A stretch of 64,000 bases of DNA from Flavobacterium enshiense (GCF_022836875.1 NZ_CP090376.1:310001-374000), one strand, 5' to 3'. Shown: positions 25,851 to 34,273, counted from the stretch's first letter. The notes: generated by a model not told the origin, from the letters alone. A program made the numbers and translations.

Positions 25851-26258
25851 ATGTATTCGTTAGACAAAATCAGTACAATAGCAGATTGCGATGTACTATT
25901 AACATGGGCAGAAAAAGAAAAATCCGATTTACTTCATAAGCAGTATATGATTGACAGGCTTACGGACAATTACAGCCACACTTCCGTAGAAATAGAAGCG
26001 ATATTACAAGGAGTAATCGCTGAAATTGAGGCCAACACCATCGTGGCAAATGCCTTACCTGACGGAGTTACAAAAAAAGACTTACTGAAGAGGACAAGTC
26101 TTTTGCAATACAAAAAATTACAATTGGAGGATCGAAAAGAGCGCTACGGTTCGGTCGCCCTTTTGGAAAAAGAACTTGACCTGGATCGCATTAATAATGA
26201 ACTTGCAGCAGTAGACGGTTTCATTGCCGGGGTTACAGCACACAAGGCTATGCTGTAA
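25851..26258 (+). CDS. Hypothetical helical protein
   Basis: The 135 residues are soluble and almost wholly helical, with Leu/Ile heptads (CDVLLTWAEKEKSDLL, LLQYKKLQLEDRKERYG, LLEKELDLDRINNELAAVDGF), consistent with a small coiled-coil or helical-bundle protein. No signal peptide, membrane segment, Cys pair or known motif is visible, and I do not recognise the family. A plausible promoter upstream and a strong terminator 15 bases past the stop support it as a real gene. An AT-rich GC(A/G)CATTTTTTT motif upstream is shared with the XRE gene, hinting at common control. Confidence 0.65.
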   Translation: MYSLDKISTIADCDVLLTWAEKEKSDLLHKQYMIDRLTDNYSHTSVEIEAILQGVIAEIEANTIVANALPDGVTKKDLLKRTSLLQYKKLQLEDRKERYGSVALLEKELDLDRINNELAAVDGFIAGVTAHKAML

Positions 26259-26273
26259 TAAAACTGTAATAAA

Positions 26274-26315
26274 AAAAGAGGGCTGTCTTCACATTGAGAC
26301 AGCCCTCTTTTTTAG
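26274..26315. terminator. Bidirectional terminator between convergent genes
   Basis: Fifteen-base perfect arms (26274-26288 with 26297-26311, eight-base loop) have an A-run on one side and a T-run on the other. It serves the hypothetical gene on + and the oxidase-assembly operon on -, overlapping the last stop codon of the latter. Confidence 0.95.
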
Positions 26316-26590
26316 TTATTCATTACTTTTTCCTTGTTTTTCTTCCCGTATTTCAATCGGTAAATCGCATAACCTATCGCACCAACCAATATATACGGAA
26401 TCGCCATCAAGTAAACAATTCCGTCGTTAACCGCGCCGGCCTGAACCCCGGATTCTTCACTTTCTAAAGCAGCTCGGCACATAGCACATTGCGCATTAGC
26501 ATCAACAGAAAAGAAACAAGAAACCAGAAGCAGAAGCAATACTACCCTCATTCCCTTTCTTCCTTTTCCAATTTTATCTTTACTGAACAT
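26312..26590 (-). CDS. Small CxxC membrane protein, oxidase-assembly operon
   Basis: The product has 92 residues from the ATG at 26590, or 79 from an internal ATG at 26551, which would place the N-terminal hydrophobic stretch (MRVVLLLLLVSCFF) as a signal peptide ending DANAQ. Next comes a Cys pair in QCAMCRAALESEE, then one membrane helix (YLMAIPYILVGAIGYAIYRL) and a basic tail. It is the last gene of the SCO-like/SCO/DUF420 unit and overlaps DUF420 by 11 bases if the longer start is used. A Cys pair on the periplasmic side beside SCO suggests copper or thiol chemistry in oxidase assembly. That role is inference; I know of no named family. Confidence 0.7.
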   Translation of the reverse strand: MFSKDKIGKGRKGMRVVLLLLLVSCFFSVDANAQCAMCRAALESEESGVQAGAVNDGIVYLMAIPYILVGAIGYAIYRLKYGKKNKEKVMNN

Positions 26591-27131
26591 AATATGGAGA
26601 AATCATTAAATAAACAATTACACCAGTTACCGCCACATACAGCCACAACGGAAATGTAATCTTAGCAATCTTTTTATGACGTTCAAAGCTTTTGGAAATC
26701 GCACGAACGTAAGTAATTAAAACAAAAGGAATAATAACCACTGAAAGCAAAATATGGGTTACCAAAATGAAATAATAAATGTATTTAATTATTCCTTCAC
26801 CACCGAATTTTGTAGAATCCGACGTCATGTGATACGCCACATACATTCCTAAAAAAGCAACCGAACAAGCTATGGCAACTTTAATAAGACGCTCATGCAG
26901 GCTTCGTTTGCCGTTTTTAATAGCCCAAACTGCCGCAACCAGCAATACAGCCGTTATCCCGTTGACAGTAGCGTAAATTGGCGGCAAAAAAGACAACGGC
27001 TGCACGTCGTATCCTAATTTCCTCAGGTTAACCCCGAACAATAAGGCAACTACCAAAGGAATTGCCACAGACAAGAGTACAATCCATTTATTGTATTTGC
27101 TTTCTTCAGCGTTTGTTAATGTATTTTCCAT
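26580..27131 (-). CDS. DUF420 membrane protein (CtaM-like)
   Basis: The 183 residues form five membrane helices (WIVLLSVAIPLVVALLF, GITAVLLVAAVWAI, VAIACSVAFLGMYVAYHM, ILVTHILLSVVIIPFVLITY, LWLYVAVTGVIVYLMI). The histidine-bearing segments MYVAYHMTSDS and VTHILLS are typical of DUF420. Family members in Gram-positives (CtaM/YozB) are needed for maturation of heme-copper oxidases. Its start directly abuts the SCO stop, and it lies in an operon of oxidase maturation genes, which supports the same job here. Confidence 0.88.
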   Translation of the reverse strand: MENTLTNAEESKYNKWIVLLSVAIPLVVALLFGVNLRKLGYDVQPLSFLPPIYATVNGITAVLLVAAVWAIKNGKRSLHERLIKVAIACSVAFLGMYVAYHMTSDSTKFGGEGIIKYIYYFILVTHILLSVVIIPFVLITYVRAISKSFERHKKIAKITFPLWLYVAVTGVIVYLMISPYYVQ

Positions 27132-27758
27132 TTATTCTTCTAATAGTTTTTTAATATCTTCTTTTAACATGTCAATACCCGGTTGTTCCAATCCGTCGTA
27201 GTATAAAATCGGATTATCGTATGTATCTCTTCTGCAACGAATATTACCTTCCTTGTCAATCAGCGCAAACATTCCGGAATGTTCGAATCCTCCATTTACA
27301 TCTTTGTTTTCTCCCGCATAAAGATTAAATCCGCTTTGAGCCAATTTATAAATGTACTCTTTATTGCCAGTCAGAAAATGCCAATTGTAGTGCTTCACTC
27401 CTAATGTTTCGGCATGCTTTTTCAAATTCTCCGGTGTGTCGGTTGCAGGGTCAATCGTTATCGATGCAATTCCGAAGTCCGGCTTACCATAGAAATCTTT
27501 TTGCAACTGAAGCATGTTCTGATTCATTTTCGGGCAGATGGTCGGACAAGTCGAAAAGAAGAACTCCACCACATATACTTTGCCTAAATAATCCTTATTG
27601 GAAATCTTCTTATTGTTCTGATCCGTTAATTCGAAAGCAGGCACCGGTCCCATGGTATGCAAATCTGATTTCTGGAATTTTGCCACTATTTTCGGCACCG
27701 CCCATATCCCGAACAGCAATACGATGAATGAAATACCTATATATGATTTGTTTTTCAT
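27132..27758 (-). CDS. SCO1/SenC family copper chaperone
   Basis: SCO proteins deliver copper to the CuA centre of oxidase subunit II. The 208 residues carry one N-terminal membrane anchor (ISFIVLLFGIWAVP) and a thioredoxin fold. The metal-binding CxxxC is in FSTCPTICPKM (Cys71, Cys75), and the third ligand His160 is in GGFEHSGMFALID. TIDPATDTPENL is the usual SCO strand/loop. It follows a Cys-less paralogue by six bases and is adjacent without gap to DUF420. The CuA subunit it would serve is encoded in the same window at 55662-56828. Confidence 0.95.
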   Translation of the reverse strand: MKNKSYIGISFIVLLFGIWAVPKIVAKFQKSDLHTMGPVPAFELTDQNNKKISNKDYLGKVYVVEFFFSTCPTICPKMNQNMLQLQKDFYGKPDFGIASITIDPATDTPENLKKHAETLGVKHYNWHFLTGNKEYIYKLAQSGFNLYAGENKDVNGGFEHSGMFALIDKEGNIRCRRDTYDNPILYYDGLEQPGIDMLKEDIKKLLEE

Positions 27759-27764
27759 TGCTTA

Positions 27765-28415
27765 TTATATTTTTCTTTTATTGTTTCTTTTGAGTTCCAG
27801 GCGGTATTCAGCCAAAATGATTTTTACATCATCCGACATTTCATTATGAAGATCGGCTGCTGAAATAGTGTTATAACCTTCTTTATACTCTACTTCTCCT
27901 TTTTTGTTTTTTCCTTTACGCCCTCGAAGATTTAAGTCTTTATCGATTATATAAACATTGGAAGTCGCTAAGTTATCATTCAGCTGCCCTACCAGTTTCA
28001 ATTTGGAGTGGAATGCTTTTATTTCTTCCGGTTTGGCGAAAACGAAATGCCAGTTGGACAAATCGGAAATCGTACCCAATTCTGCCATTAACTGCTTAGC
28101 TTGATTTTCAGTTCCTATCGGAGCCACCATCACCACTTGAAAATCTTTAAACTCTTTGTTCTTATCGTAGATTTTCTGATCCAGATTGAACGCATTTCCT
28201 TTTTCCTTTATAATCTCTGAACCGGGAAAACCCAATACGGTTATTTTTTCCTTAAGCTGTATTGGTTTTCCGTCCAAGGAAGTCCATTGTGACACCTCCG
28301 GCACATTAGACGTAAGGGTAGGTAATTTCACAAAGTTATTTACGCCGGAAGAGAAAAAAAGATAGGCACAAATAGGCAAAGCGAATAAAACTGTAAGGAC
28401 AATATATTTTTTCAT
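27765..28415 (-). CDS. SCO-like thioredoxin-fold protein lacking the CxxxC motif
   Basis: This 216-residue protein has an N-terminal membrane helix with a single Cys (LFALPICAYLFF) and then a thioredoxin-like domain. ITVLGFPGSE stands where SCO has its strand and CxxxC; later strands DFQVVMVAPIGTE, NWHFVFAKPEE and NVYIIDKDLNLRGRKG parallel SCO. The C-terminal MSDDVKIILAEYRLEL corresponds to the SCO end DMLKEDIKKLLEE. There is no Cys pair in the domain, so it cannot bind copper in the SCO manner. It is the first gene of the unit, with a -7 box in the preceding terminator. The paralogy is my reading of pattern and position. Confidence 0.7.
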   Translation of the reverse strand: MKKYIVLTVLFALPICAYLFFSSGVNNFVKLPTLTSNVPEVSQWTSLDGKPIQLKEKITVLGFPGSEIIKEKGNAFNLDQKIYDKNKEFKDFQVVMVAPIGTENQAKQLMAELGTISDLSNWHFVFAKPEEIKAFHSKLKLVGQLNDNLATSNVYIIDKDLNLRGRKGKNKKGEVEYKEGYNTISAADLHNEMSDDVKIILAEYRLELKRNNKRKI

Positions 28416-28439
28416 GTTATACTACTGATTACTTGGGTG

Positions 28440-28447
28440 CAAAAATA
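28440..28447 (-). promoter_or_regulatory. TAnnTTTG box for the SCO-like gene
   Basis: On the - strand TATTTTTG (28447-28440) matches the consensus and lies in the T-rich end of the preceding terminator, 24 bases upstream of the ATG. No well-placed -33 was found. Confidence 0.45.
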
Positions 28448-28475
28448 AAAAAAGGTACGCAATAGCGTACCCTTT
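28448..28475 (-). terminator. Intrinsic terminator after oxidase subunit IV
   Basis: Seven-base-pair stem GGTACGC/GCGTACC (28454-28460 with 28465-28471) with an AATA loop, followed on the - strand by seven T. It lies about 20 bases after the subunit IV stop. Confidence 0.88.
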
Positions 28476-28493
28476 TTATAAGTTAATATGTTC

Positions 28494-28850
28494 TTAAAAA
28501 ATCCACTTATAATGTGAAGTTTTAAACACATCAAAAACATAATTACCTTCTACTAGTAAGATGAACACTAAATAGAGTATTAAAAACACCAATGGTCCAA
28601 CAATTGACGTTTTGAAATTGTTTTTCTCACCTTCCAAGTGCATGAAAGCCCACATAATGTAGTAAGCTTTAACAATCGTCAATATGATGAATATCCAGTT
28701 TAGTAAATTCATTGATAAAAGTTCCGGTTTATAAAGCCAAAGTGGCTTTTCTATTCCCAAGTAAACTTCAACGATAGTTACTGCCGATAAAAGGGCAAAT
28801 ACTACCCATATTCTTTTCGTATTTGATTCGTGTGCGTGTGCCTGTCCCAT
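28494..28850 (-). CDS. Cytochrome c oxidase subunit IV family protein
   Basis: The 118-residue protein has three membrane helices (IWVVFALLSAVTIVEVYL, WIFIILTIVKAYYIMWAF, VGPLVFLILYLVFILLV). It carries the family pattern VKAYYIMWAFMHLEGEK at the second helix. Prokaryotic subunit IV stabilises the core of caa3/bo-type oxidases. It lies 21 bases after a subunit III gene and is the last gene before a terminator, closing the ctaB-cox3-cox3-cox4 unit. Confidence 0.92.
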   Translation of the reverse strand: MGQAHAHESNTKRIWVVFALLSAVTIVEVYLGIEKPLWLYKPELLSMNLLNWIFIILTIVKAYYIMWAFMHLEGEKNNFKTSIVGPLVFLILYLVFILLVEGNYVFDVFKTSHYKWIF

Positions 28851-28871
28851 GATACTTTCTTATTATATAAA

Positions 28872-29849
28872 TTATACTAAATAGAAGAATGTAAATACAA
28901 ACACCCAAACTAAATCTACAAAGTGCCAGTATAATCCAACTTTTTCAACCATTTCATAGCTTCTTCTTTTCTCATACGTTCCTAGAATTACGTTGAAGAA
29001 AATCAAGATATTGATAACCACTCCGGAGAATACGTGGAATCCGTGGAATCCTGTGATAAAGAAAAAGAAGTTAGCGAATAATTTATGACCGTATTCATTA
29101 TGTTTCAGGTTAGCTCCTTCAACAACCATAGTAGCTTCTTTCAAACGAGCTAAAGACTCTTCTCTGGATAAAACGGTTTTCTTTTTATCGCTATTTAAAT
29201 GCTCAGAACGGATTAACAAATTCGGGTTTGCTTTGAAACCTTCAACAACCTCCGCAACCGAGTAGCTAGCCATTGTCTCACCACTCTCAAACCAAACACC
29301 TAAGTGAGTTTCTTTTTGAATCCTCTCTTTCGGCAAATGCGATGCAAAGTCAGCCAATGCAACTCTCTTACCATCCTTGTCAACGAATTGAAGAATAGAG
29401 CCTCCTTTAGTTTCTACAGCTCCGTGAGAACCCTGAATGAAATTTTTCCACTCCCATGCCTGAGAACCCAAGAAGATCAAACCTCCTAAAATGGTTAAAA
29501 GCATATAAACTGCAACTTTTGATTTTTGCAATTGATGTCCTGCATCTACAGCCAACACCATAGTTACAGAGGAGAAGATTAATATAAATGTCATTAAGGC
29601 CACATAATACATAGGTGCATCTACACCATGTAAGAAAGGAAAGTGAGTAAACACTTCATCGGCAATTGGCCAAGTTTCGATAAATTTAAATCTTGAAAAT
29701 CCGTAAGCTGCAAGGAATCCTGAGAATGTTAAAGCATCTGATACGATGAAAAACCACATCATCATTTTGCCGTAACTTGCTCCCATTGGCTCATTTCCGC
29801 CATCCCAAGTTTTTTCGTTAGTAGCTGTTGTAGTAACTGTCGCTCCCAT
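28872..29849 (-). CDS. Cytochrome c oxidase subunit III, long form with periplasmic insertion
   Basis: The ATG at 29849 gives 325 residues starting GATVTTTATNEKTWDGG; the frame is open further upstream, but that part lacks homology. The protein has the subunit III helices (MMMWFFIVSDALTFSGFLAAYG, MYYVALMTFILIFSSVTMVLA, VAVYMLLTILGGLIFLGSQAWEW as separate segments). The last helices include FFFFITGFHGFHVFSG and VGLYWHFVDLVWVFVF, with the conserved His and Glu positions. A soluble insert of about 115 residues (about 139-255) separates helices, longer than in classical subunit III. A second, shorter subunit III gene is 44 bases upstream. Confidence 0.93.
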   Translation of the reverse strand: MGATVTTTATNEKTWDGGNEPMGASYGKMMMWFFIVSDALTFSGFLAAYGFSRFKFIETWPIADEVFTHFPFLHGVDAPMYYVALMTFILIFSSVTMVLAVDAGHQLQKSKVAVYMLLTILGGLIFLGSQAWEWKNFIQGSHGAVETKGGSILQFVDKDGKRVALADFASHLPKERIQKETHLGVWFESGETMASYSVAEVVEGFKANPNLLIRSEHLNSDKKKTVLSREESLARLKEATMVVEGANLKHNEYGHKLFANFFFFITGFHGFHVFSGVVINILIFFNVILGTYEKRRSYEMVEKVGLYWHFVDLVWVFVFTFFYLV

Positions 29850-29893
29850 TGTAAAGTTATTAGTTAAAAAGTTCCCAAATTTACATCTTTTTT

Positions 29894-30481
29894 CTATTTG
29901 TAGAAATAGAAAAATAAAAACAAGTACAACCACAAGAAATCAAGAAAGTGCCAAAACATTGCACCTAGCTCAATACCAAGGGTTTGAGTTGAATTGTATT
30001 TTTGTTTAAAATGATTATAAATTATGATTAAAAGCGCTGCAAGCCCGCCAAAAAGGTGTGCTAAGTGCACGATAACCACCACATAAAGAAACGAAGTGGT
30101 AATAGTACTTTCACTTCCGGTAAAGAAATACCCAGAAGCAATTACCTGACTAAATCCTTGAAACTGTAAAAAAACGAAAGTTAAACCTAACACCAATGTA
30201 GCTAACAAATACATGGTTGTCGCTTTTCTGTTATCTTTCTGAATAGCTTTCTTCGACAAATGAAAAGAAAGACTACTCAACACCATTACCACTGTACTTG
30301 CAATAAATGCCGATGGCAAGGTAAAAGTATTCAACCAGTCCGGTCGTGATTTACTGATCACATAAGCACTTGTCAATCCGGCAAAAACCATAACAATACT
30401 TATCATTGCAAACCAAAGCAACATCTTATACGATTTTGCTTTTCTTTCATTATGCTCCTGAAGTGACATTTCCATTTCCAT
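29894..30481 (-). CDS. Cytochrome c oxidase subunit III, short form
   Basis: The 195 residues contain five predicted membrane helices (MLLWFAMISIVMVFAGLTSAY, FIASTVVMVLSSLSFHL, MYLLATLVLGLTFVFLQ, VVVIVHLAHLFGGLAALLII, AMFWHFLDFLWLYLFLFF). HLAHLFGG and WHFLDFLW are family marks. Start could be the first, third or fifth codon (MEMEM). It directly follows heme O synthase (six bases) and precedes the long subunit III. Two subunit III genes in tandem are seen in other Bacteroidetes oxidase loci. Confidence 0.92.
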   Translation of the reverse strand: MEMEMSLQEHNERKAKSYKMLLWFAMISIVMVFAGLTSAYVISKSRPDWLNTFTLPSAFIASTVVMVLSSLSFHLSKKAIQKDNRKATTMYLLATLVLGLTFVFLQFQGFSQVIASGYFFTGSESTITTSFLYVVVIVHLAHLFGGLAALLIIIYNHFKQKYNSTQTLGIELGAMFWHFLDFLWLYLFLFFYFYK

Positions 30482-30487
30482 AATACT

Positions 30488-31402
30488 CTATCTTAAAAAT
30501 TTATCTATAACATACACCAACTGCAACAAGGAAATATAAGACACGCTTACCAACATTAGCTTCCTAGCTGCTTTCTCATCCATTTCTTTATATAATTTCA
30601 CTGCAAAATAAAGCATCCATAAACCCAGAAGCAATACGATTCCTGCAGCGATATAACTCAACTTCAATTCCCCTGTAAAACCTAATACCGGCAGTAACGA
30701 AGCCACTATCAGCCAAATGGTATACAAAATGGTTTGCAGCGCCGTTTTCTTATCCTGTTTCCCGGTAGGCAACATAAAGAAACCTGCTTTTTCATAATCC
30801 TTATATAAAAACCAGCCAATTGCCCAAAAATGAGGAAACTGCCAGAAAAACTGAATCAAAAACAATGTTCCGGCTTCAATCCCAAAATTATTGGTAGCCG
30901 CAACCCAACCCAACATAAAAGGGATAGCTCCGGGGAATGCACCAACAAAAACCGAAAGTGGCGTAACCGTCTTTAAAGGCGTATAGACACAGGTATAAAG
31001 AAAAATTGAAATCGCACCGAACATGGATGTTTTCGGATTAATGCTGTACAAAATCGCCAATCCGATCAGCGTAAGGATTACGCCAAGAATAAATGCATTT
31101 TGTTTTGATGTCCTACCAGAAGGCAAAGGCCTGTTCTTGGTCCTGTCCATCAATACATCCAAATCTTTTTCAATGATTTGATTGAAAACATTGGAAGCGC
31201 CCACCATACAGTATCCCCCAATGGCAAGCAATATGAAGGTTACCCATGAAAACGGAAATTCTTCCGAAACACCTAAAAGATATCCAACGATAGAAGAAAA
31301 AACCACACTGACAGCCAATCCGGCCTTTGTGATTTCTTTAAAATCAGTAAGCAACGAAGCTAATGTTAACGATTTTTCCGAAGTATTCAATGCAGTCTTC
31401 AT
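30488..31402 (-). CDS. ctaB: Heme O synthase (protoheme IX farnesyltransferase)
   Basis: This UbiA-family enzyme adds a farnesyl group to heme B, the first step to heme O/A for the oxidase. The 304 residues include nine or so membrane helices. The first Asp-rich motif is in SNVFNQIIEKDLDVLMDRTKNRPLPSG (Asn/Asp-rich segment at about 75-100), and the second loop is YKDYEKAGFFMLP. It begins an operon with two subunit III genes and subunit IV, under a good promoter at 31423-31452. Heme A synthase (CtaA) is not in the window. Identification is secure. Confidence 0.96.
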   Translation of the reverse strand: MKTALNTSEKSLTLASLLTDFKEITKAGLAVSVVFSSIVGYLLGVSEEFPFSWVTFILLAIGGYCMVGASNVFNQIIEKDLDVLMDRTKNRPLPSGRTSKQNAFILGVILTLIGLAILYSINPKTSMFGAISIFLYTCVYTPLKTVTPLSVFVGAFPGAIPFMLGWVAATNNFGIEAGTLFLIQFFWQFPHFWAIGWFLYKDYEKAGFFMLPTGKQDKKTALQTILYTIWLIVASLLPVLGFTGELKLSYIAAGIVLLLGLWMLYFAVKLYKEMDEKAARKLMLVSVSYISLLQLVYVIDKFLR

Positions 31403-31422
31403 TTAGTTTCCAAAAACGGTGG

Positions 31423-31452
31423 CAAATATACTTCAAAATTTATATTTCTCAA
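31423..31452 (-). promoter_or_regulatory. Promoter of the ctaB-cox3-cox3-cox4 operon
   Basis: TATATTTG on the - strand (31430-31423) is an exact -7 box, and TTG at 31452-31450 lies 19 bases upstream. The spacing is ideal for the flavobacterial housekeeping sigma factor; the leader is about 15 bases. Confidence 0.75.
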
Positions 31453-31492
31453 TAGCAATCCTTTAAAATCAAGTCGCAAAAAAAGTTTTAAC

Positions 31493-31521
31493 AAAAAAGG
31501 CAAACTTTTCAGCCTGCCTTT
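31493..31521 (-). terminator. Intrinsic terminator after the SRPBCC gene
   Basis: A seven-base stem AAAGGCA/TGCCTTT (31496-31502 with 31515-31521) is followed on the - strand by T-rich sequence. Confidence 0.7.
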
Positions 31522-31541
31522 CGTTTTTTATCGTTTTAATC

Positions 31542-32084
31542 TTATCGTTGTTCCAAAATTTTCTTCAGATCACTCAAACCCGTCTCCAAAGCTCCGCCAA
31601 TCTCTTTTTCCATATCCACCATCAAAAGAAACAAATTCATCGGATAATCCAGATGACCTTTAAAACCCCATTTCACTTTGGTTTGGTTCGGAGAAAGATC
31701 TTCAGTCACGAAATAAGCATCATCCTCAGCCTCAAAAGGCTCTTTGAAACGCAATTTCAAATCGATTCTTTCATTTTCGACTATTTTCACGATTTCCTGC
31801 TCGCCCCTACCAACTTCGTCATTCTCACTATCCCAGGAATACACAAAACCTACTTCTCCATCAATTCCTTTGTATTCTTTTTTAGCCCCAGGATCTTTTT
31901 TATTCCAAACACTGAAATTATCCTGATTTTTGACCATTCGTACGTACTTGAAAACTTCAACTACTGGTTTATTAATAATAATTTCTCGCTCCAAAGCATA
32001 GTCTTTCTTAACAAAAAGGCCGGCAACCATTAAGATAACAGCAATGGCCAGTACAAATAATAGCAGTTTTTTCACAATTTGCAT
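31542..32084 (-). CDS. SRPBCC (START-like) family protein
   Basis: The 180-residue protein has an N-terminal hydrophobic helix (KLLLFVLAIAVILMVAGLFV) that anchors it or acts as a signal. A Bet v1/START-type fold follows: the typical entry EREIIINKPVVEVFKYV, then WNKKDPGAKKEYKG, GRGEQEIVKI, and a long C-terminal helix GGALETGLSDLKKIL. The fold makes a hydrophobic pocket for lipids or other small ligands; the ligand is unknown. It lies 53 bases after remB in the same direction and ends at a terminator before ctaB. Confidence 0.88.
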   Translation of the reverse strand: MQIVKKLLLFVLAIAVILMVAGLFVKKDYALEREIIINKPVVEVFKYVRMVKNQDNFSVWNKKDPGAKKEYKGIDGEVGFVYSWDSENDEVGRGEQEIVKIVENERIDLKLRFKEPFEAEDDAYFVTEDLSPNQTKVKWGFKGHLDYPMNLFLLMVDMEKEIGGALETGLSDLKKILEQR

Positions 32085-32137
32085 ACCGTTGATTTTTAAA
32101 GTTGGCTATTAAATGTACGAAAAAAATTTATAAAATA

Positions 32138-34273
32138 TTAAAAATCATAATACCAGTTAAACAAATCCGATCTCAAACCTATGGAAAACCAAGTTGTACT
32201 TCTTCGAGTAATTTTTAAAGTCTCACTGTTAACTTCAGTAGTCGGATCAAAATTTCGGTAAATTAAGTTTCCGAAGATTTTCAGATTCATAGCAGGGTTA
32301 ACCACATAACCTCCCTGCAAATCAGCAATCAGAATATTGGTTTTATTTCCTTGTCCGACTTTTACACCTGTATCAGCATAACGATCCTGCTCATATTCAC
32401 GATAGATATCTCCCCCATAATTGGAATTAGCAATCTCGACACCCGGAGCTGGTTTTTCAAAATCGAACCCTTTTACTCCATATGTCAACTTCGTATTGGC
32501 AAACCATCTCCCTTTATAATAACGCCCGATAAACGCCAATTCATAAAAATTCGCTCCCCACAAATGAGCCATACTTTGATTGTTGTGACCGTAATTAGTG
32601 ATAGCGGCACTATGCGAATATGTATATGGACGAACCAAGTTGAATTCCGACTGCAGCATCAGATTCTTAACCTTGAAAGCATCGTAATATTTTGCCCCTA
32701 ATTGATAGGCAAATTTATTCTTCCAGCTTTGATTGCCTGCTTTCATGTCATCCAATGAAAATTCATCCAGGAAAAACTGCCCATACAGATTTACTTTGCT
32801 GTTCCATTTGTATTTTGAAGCAAAACCTAAAGTGGCATTTCCGCTTTTTGAGGAAGATGAAAACTCTACAGAACGGAAGAAAATAATCGGATTAACAAAA
32901 CTCATATCAAATCCCCTGCCGTTAGTATCCGTCCAGACAACCGATTCAAAGAAACCAATATTGACACGTTTTGACACATTCCAACTCAAATAATGATTGG
33001 CCATATATTTTGACGCATAGGTTCCATCCACGGTAACTTCAGGACGAACATCTTTCAGCCACATATAAGTATTGGTATATTTGATTTTCCAGAATGTCGT
33101 ATTAATTTTAAAATAAGGATACGGACTTGCCGCGTCACTGGTAAACAAAGAACGATAACCGTCTCCGATAAAGTTTCGGCCATAACCCAGCTGAAGATTA
33201 ATGAACTTAGCCGGGGCAAACATTAGGTTGGCATCTGCTGAAGGAAAATCATAGGCATCTTCTTTAAATCGTTTAGCAATACCAATTCCAGGAATAATAG
33301 CCGGATTTCCTCCCGAAGGTTTAATCGATTCAGCATATTCATTGTAGTAATCGGCAAATCGTCCCTGGCTTTCAAAAATCGACGTCGTAAAAAACAACTG
33401 CTCTCCAAGACCTCCCTGGACGTTGATTCCACGGGTATTCACAAAAGTATTATCAACAGTTTCACTGCTGAAGTCTTTCCCTAATCGGAAGTCAAAAATC
33501 GGATCCAGAGTAAACCAATAAACATCACCTTTAAGTGCAATCAAATGCTCATTCCACAATTTTCGACCAAACCAAGATTCCTTTTTTAGCAGGTTTTGCT
33601 TGTACACCCCTTCTAAATCCTTATACTTAGTCACTTCTGTATAAACATAAGGTTTTGAAGCAGTATGATTATTAGTCCCAACCTGATTCAGAGATGCATC
33701 GAACTCACTGTAAGCAGTATGTGTAAAAGGAATATTCAAACTGCTTCTATACTGAGGATTATCAAATTTCTGATATTTGACCGATTCATATTCTTTCGAT
33801 TCCGATTTAGGATCAATAGTCGCATTCTTTTGTGCCTGATCCACTATTGCCGGCGCACCGAAAACAGTTGGCTTAACTGTAGGAATAGCAATTTTTATGG
33901 AATATTTTGAATACGTAGGTTTTCCGGCATATTTAGAAGGTTCGACTTTTGGCAATTGCGAAAAAACACGTTTTGTCTCATCAATCAGTTCCGGAAAAGG
34001 GGCATCGACATAAAGAACTTTAAACGTTCCGGTAGTATCCACTTCAAAAAGAGCAATTACATTGCCTTTGAAATTTTTATCGGTTACGGATTGCGGTACT
34101 TTAAAATTATCATAAACAAAATTCTGCAGTTGATTATAAAAACATGCTTCTTGTTCACGGGTAGTAGCTACTTTGCAGTCCGGAAAAACCGGAAACTGTT
34201 CCATGGTAGTAATCTGAGCAGTAACAAATTGGCCAAAGCCAAGGAAAAAAAATAACGGTAATAAATACTTCAT
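32138..34273 (-). CDS. remB: Gliding motility outer-membrane protein RemB
   Basis: RemB is an outer-membrane protein linked to gliding in Flavobacterium johnsoniae. The 711 residues start with a signal peptide (ending FVTAQ). A TonB-C-terminus-like domain (about 30-130; GNVIALFEVDTTGTFKV, PKVEPSKYAGKPTY) comes next, then a large region of amphipathic strands ending SIGLRSDLFNWYYDF, with terminal Phe as in barrels. The order sprA-gcvH-vanZ-deoC-remB found here is the one I recall around remB in F. johnsoniae, which is the main reason for the symbol. The precise mechanism is not known. Confidence 0.8.
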   Translation of the reverse strand: MKYLLPLFFFLGFGQFVTAQITTMEQFPVFPDCKVATTREQEACFYNQLQNFVYDNFKVPQSVTDKNFKGNVIALFEVDTTGTFKVLYVDAPFPELIDETKRVFSQLPKVEPSKYAGKPTYSKYSIKIAIPTVKPTVFGAPAIVDQAQKNATIDPKSESKEYESVKYQKFDNPQYRSSLNIPFTHTAYSEFDASLNQVGTNNHTASKPYVYTEVTKYKDLEGVYKQNLLKKESWFGRKLWNEHLIALKGDVYWFTLDPIFDFRLGKDFSSETVDNTFVNTRGINVQGGLGEQLFFTTSIFESQGRFADYYNEYAESIKPSGGNPAIIPGIGIAKRFKEDAYDFPSADANLMFAPAKFINLQLGYGRNFIGDGYRSLFTSDAASPYPYFKINTTFWKIKYTNTYMWLKDVRPEVTVDGTYASKYMANHYLSWNVSKRVNIGFFESVVWTDTNGRGFDMSFVNPIIFFRSVEFSSSSKSGNATLGFASKYKWNSKVNLYGQFFLDEFSLDDMKAGNQSWKNKFAYQLGAKYYDAFKVKNLMLQSEFNLVRPYTYSHSAAITNYGHNNQSMAHLWGANFYELAFIGRYYKGRWFANTKLTYGVKGFDFEKPAPGVEIANSNYGGDIYREYEQDRYADTGVKVGQGNKTNILIADLQGGYVVNPAMNLKIFGNLIYRNFDPTTEVNSETLKITRRSTTWFSIGLRSDLFNWYYDF

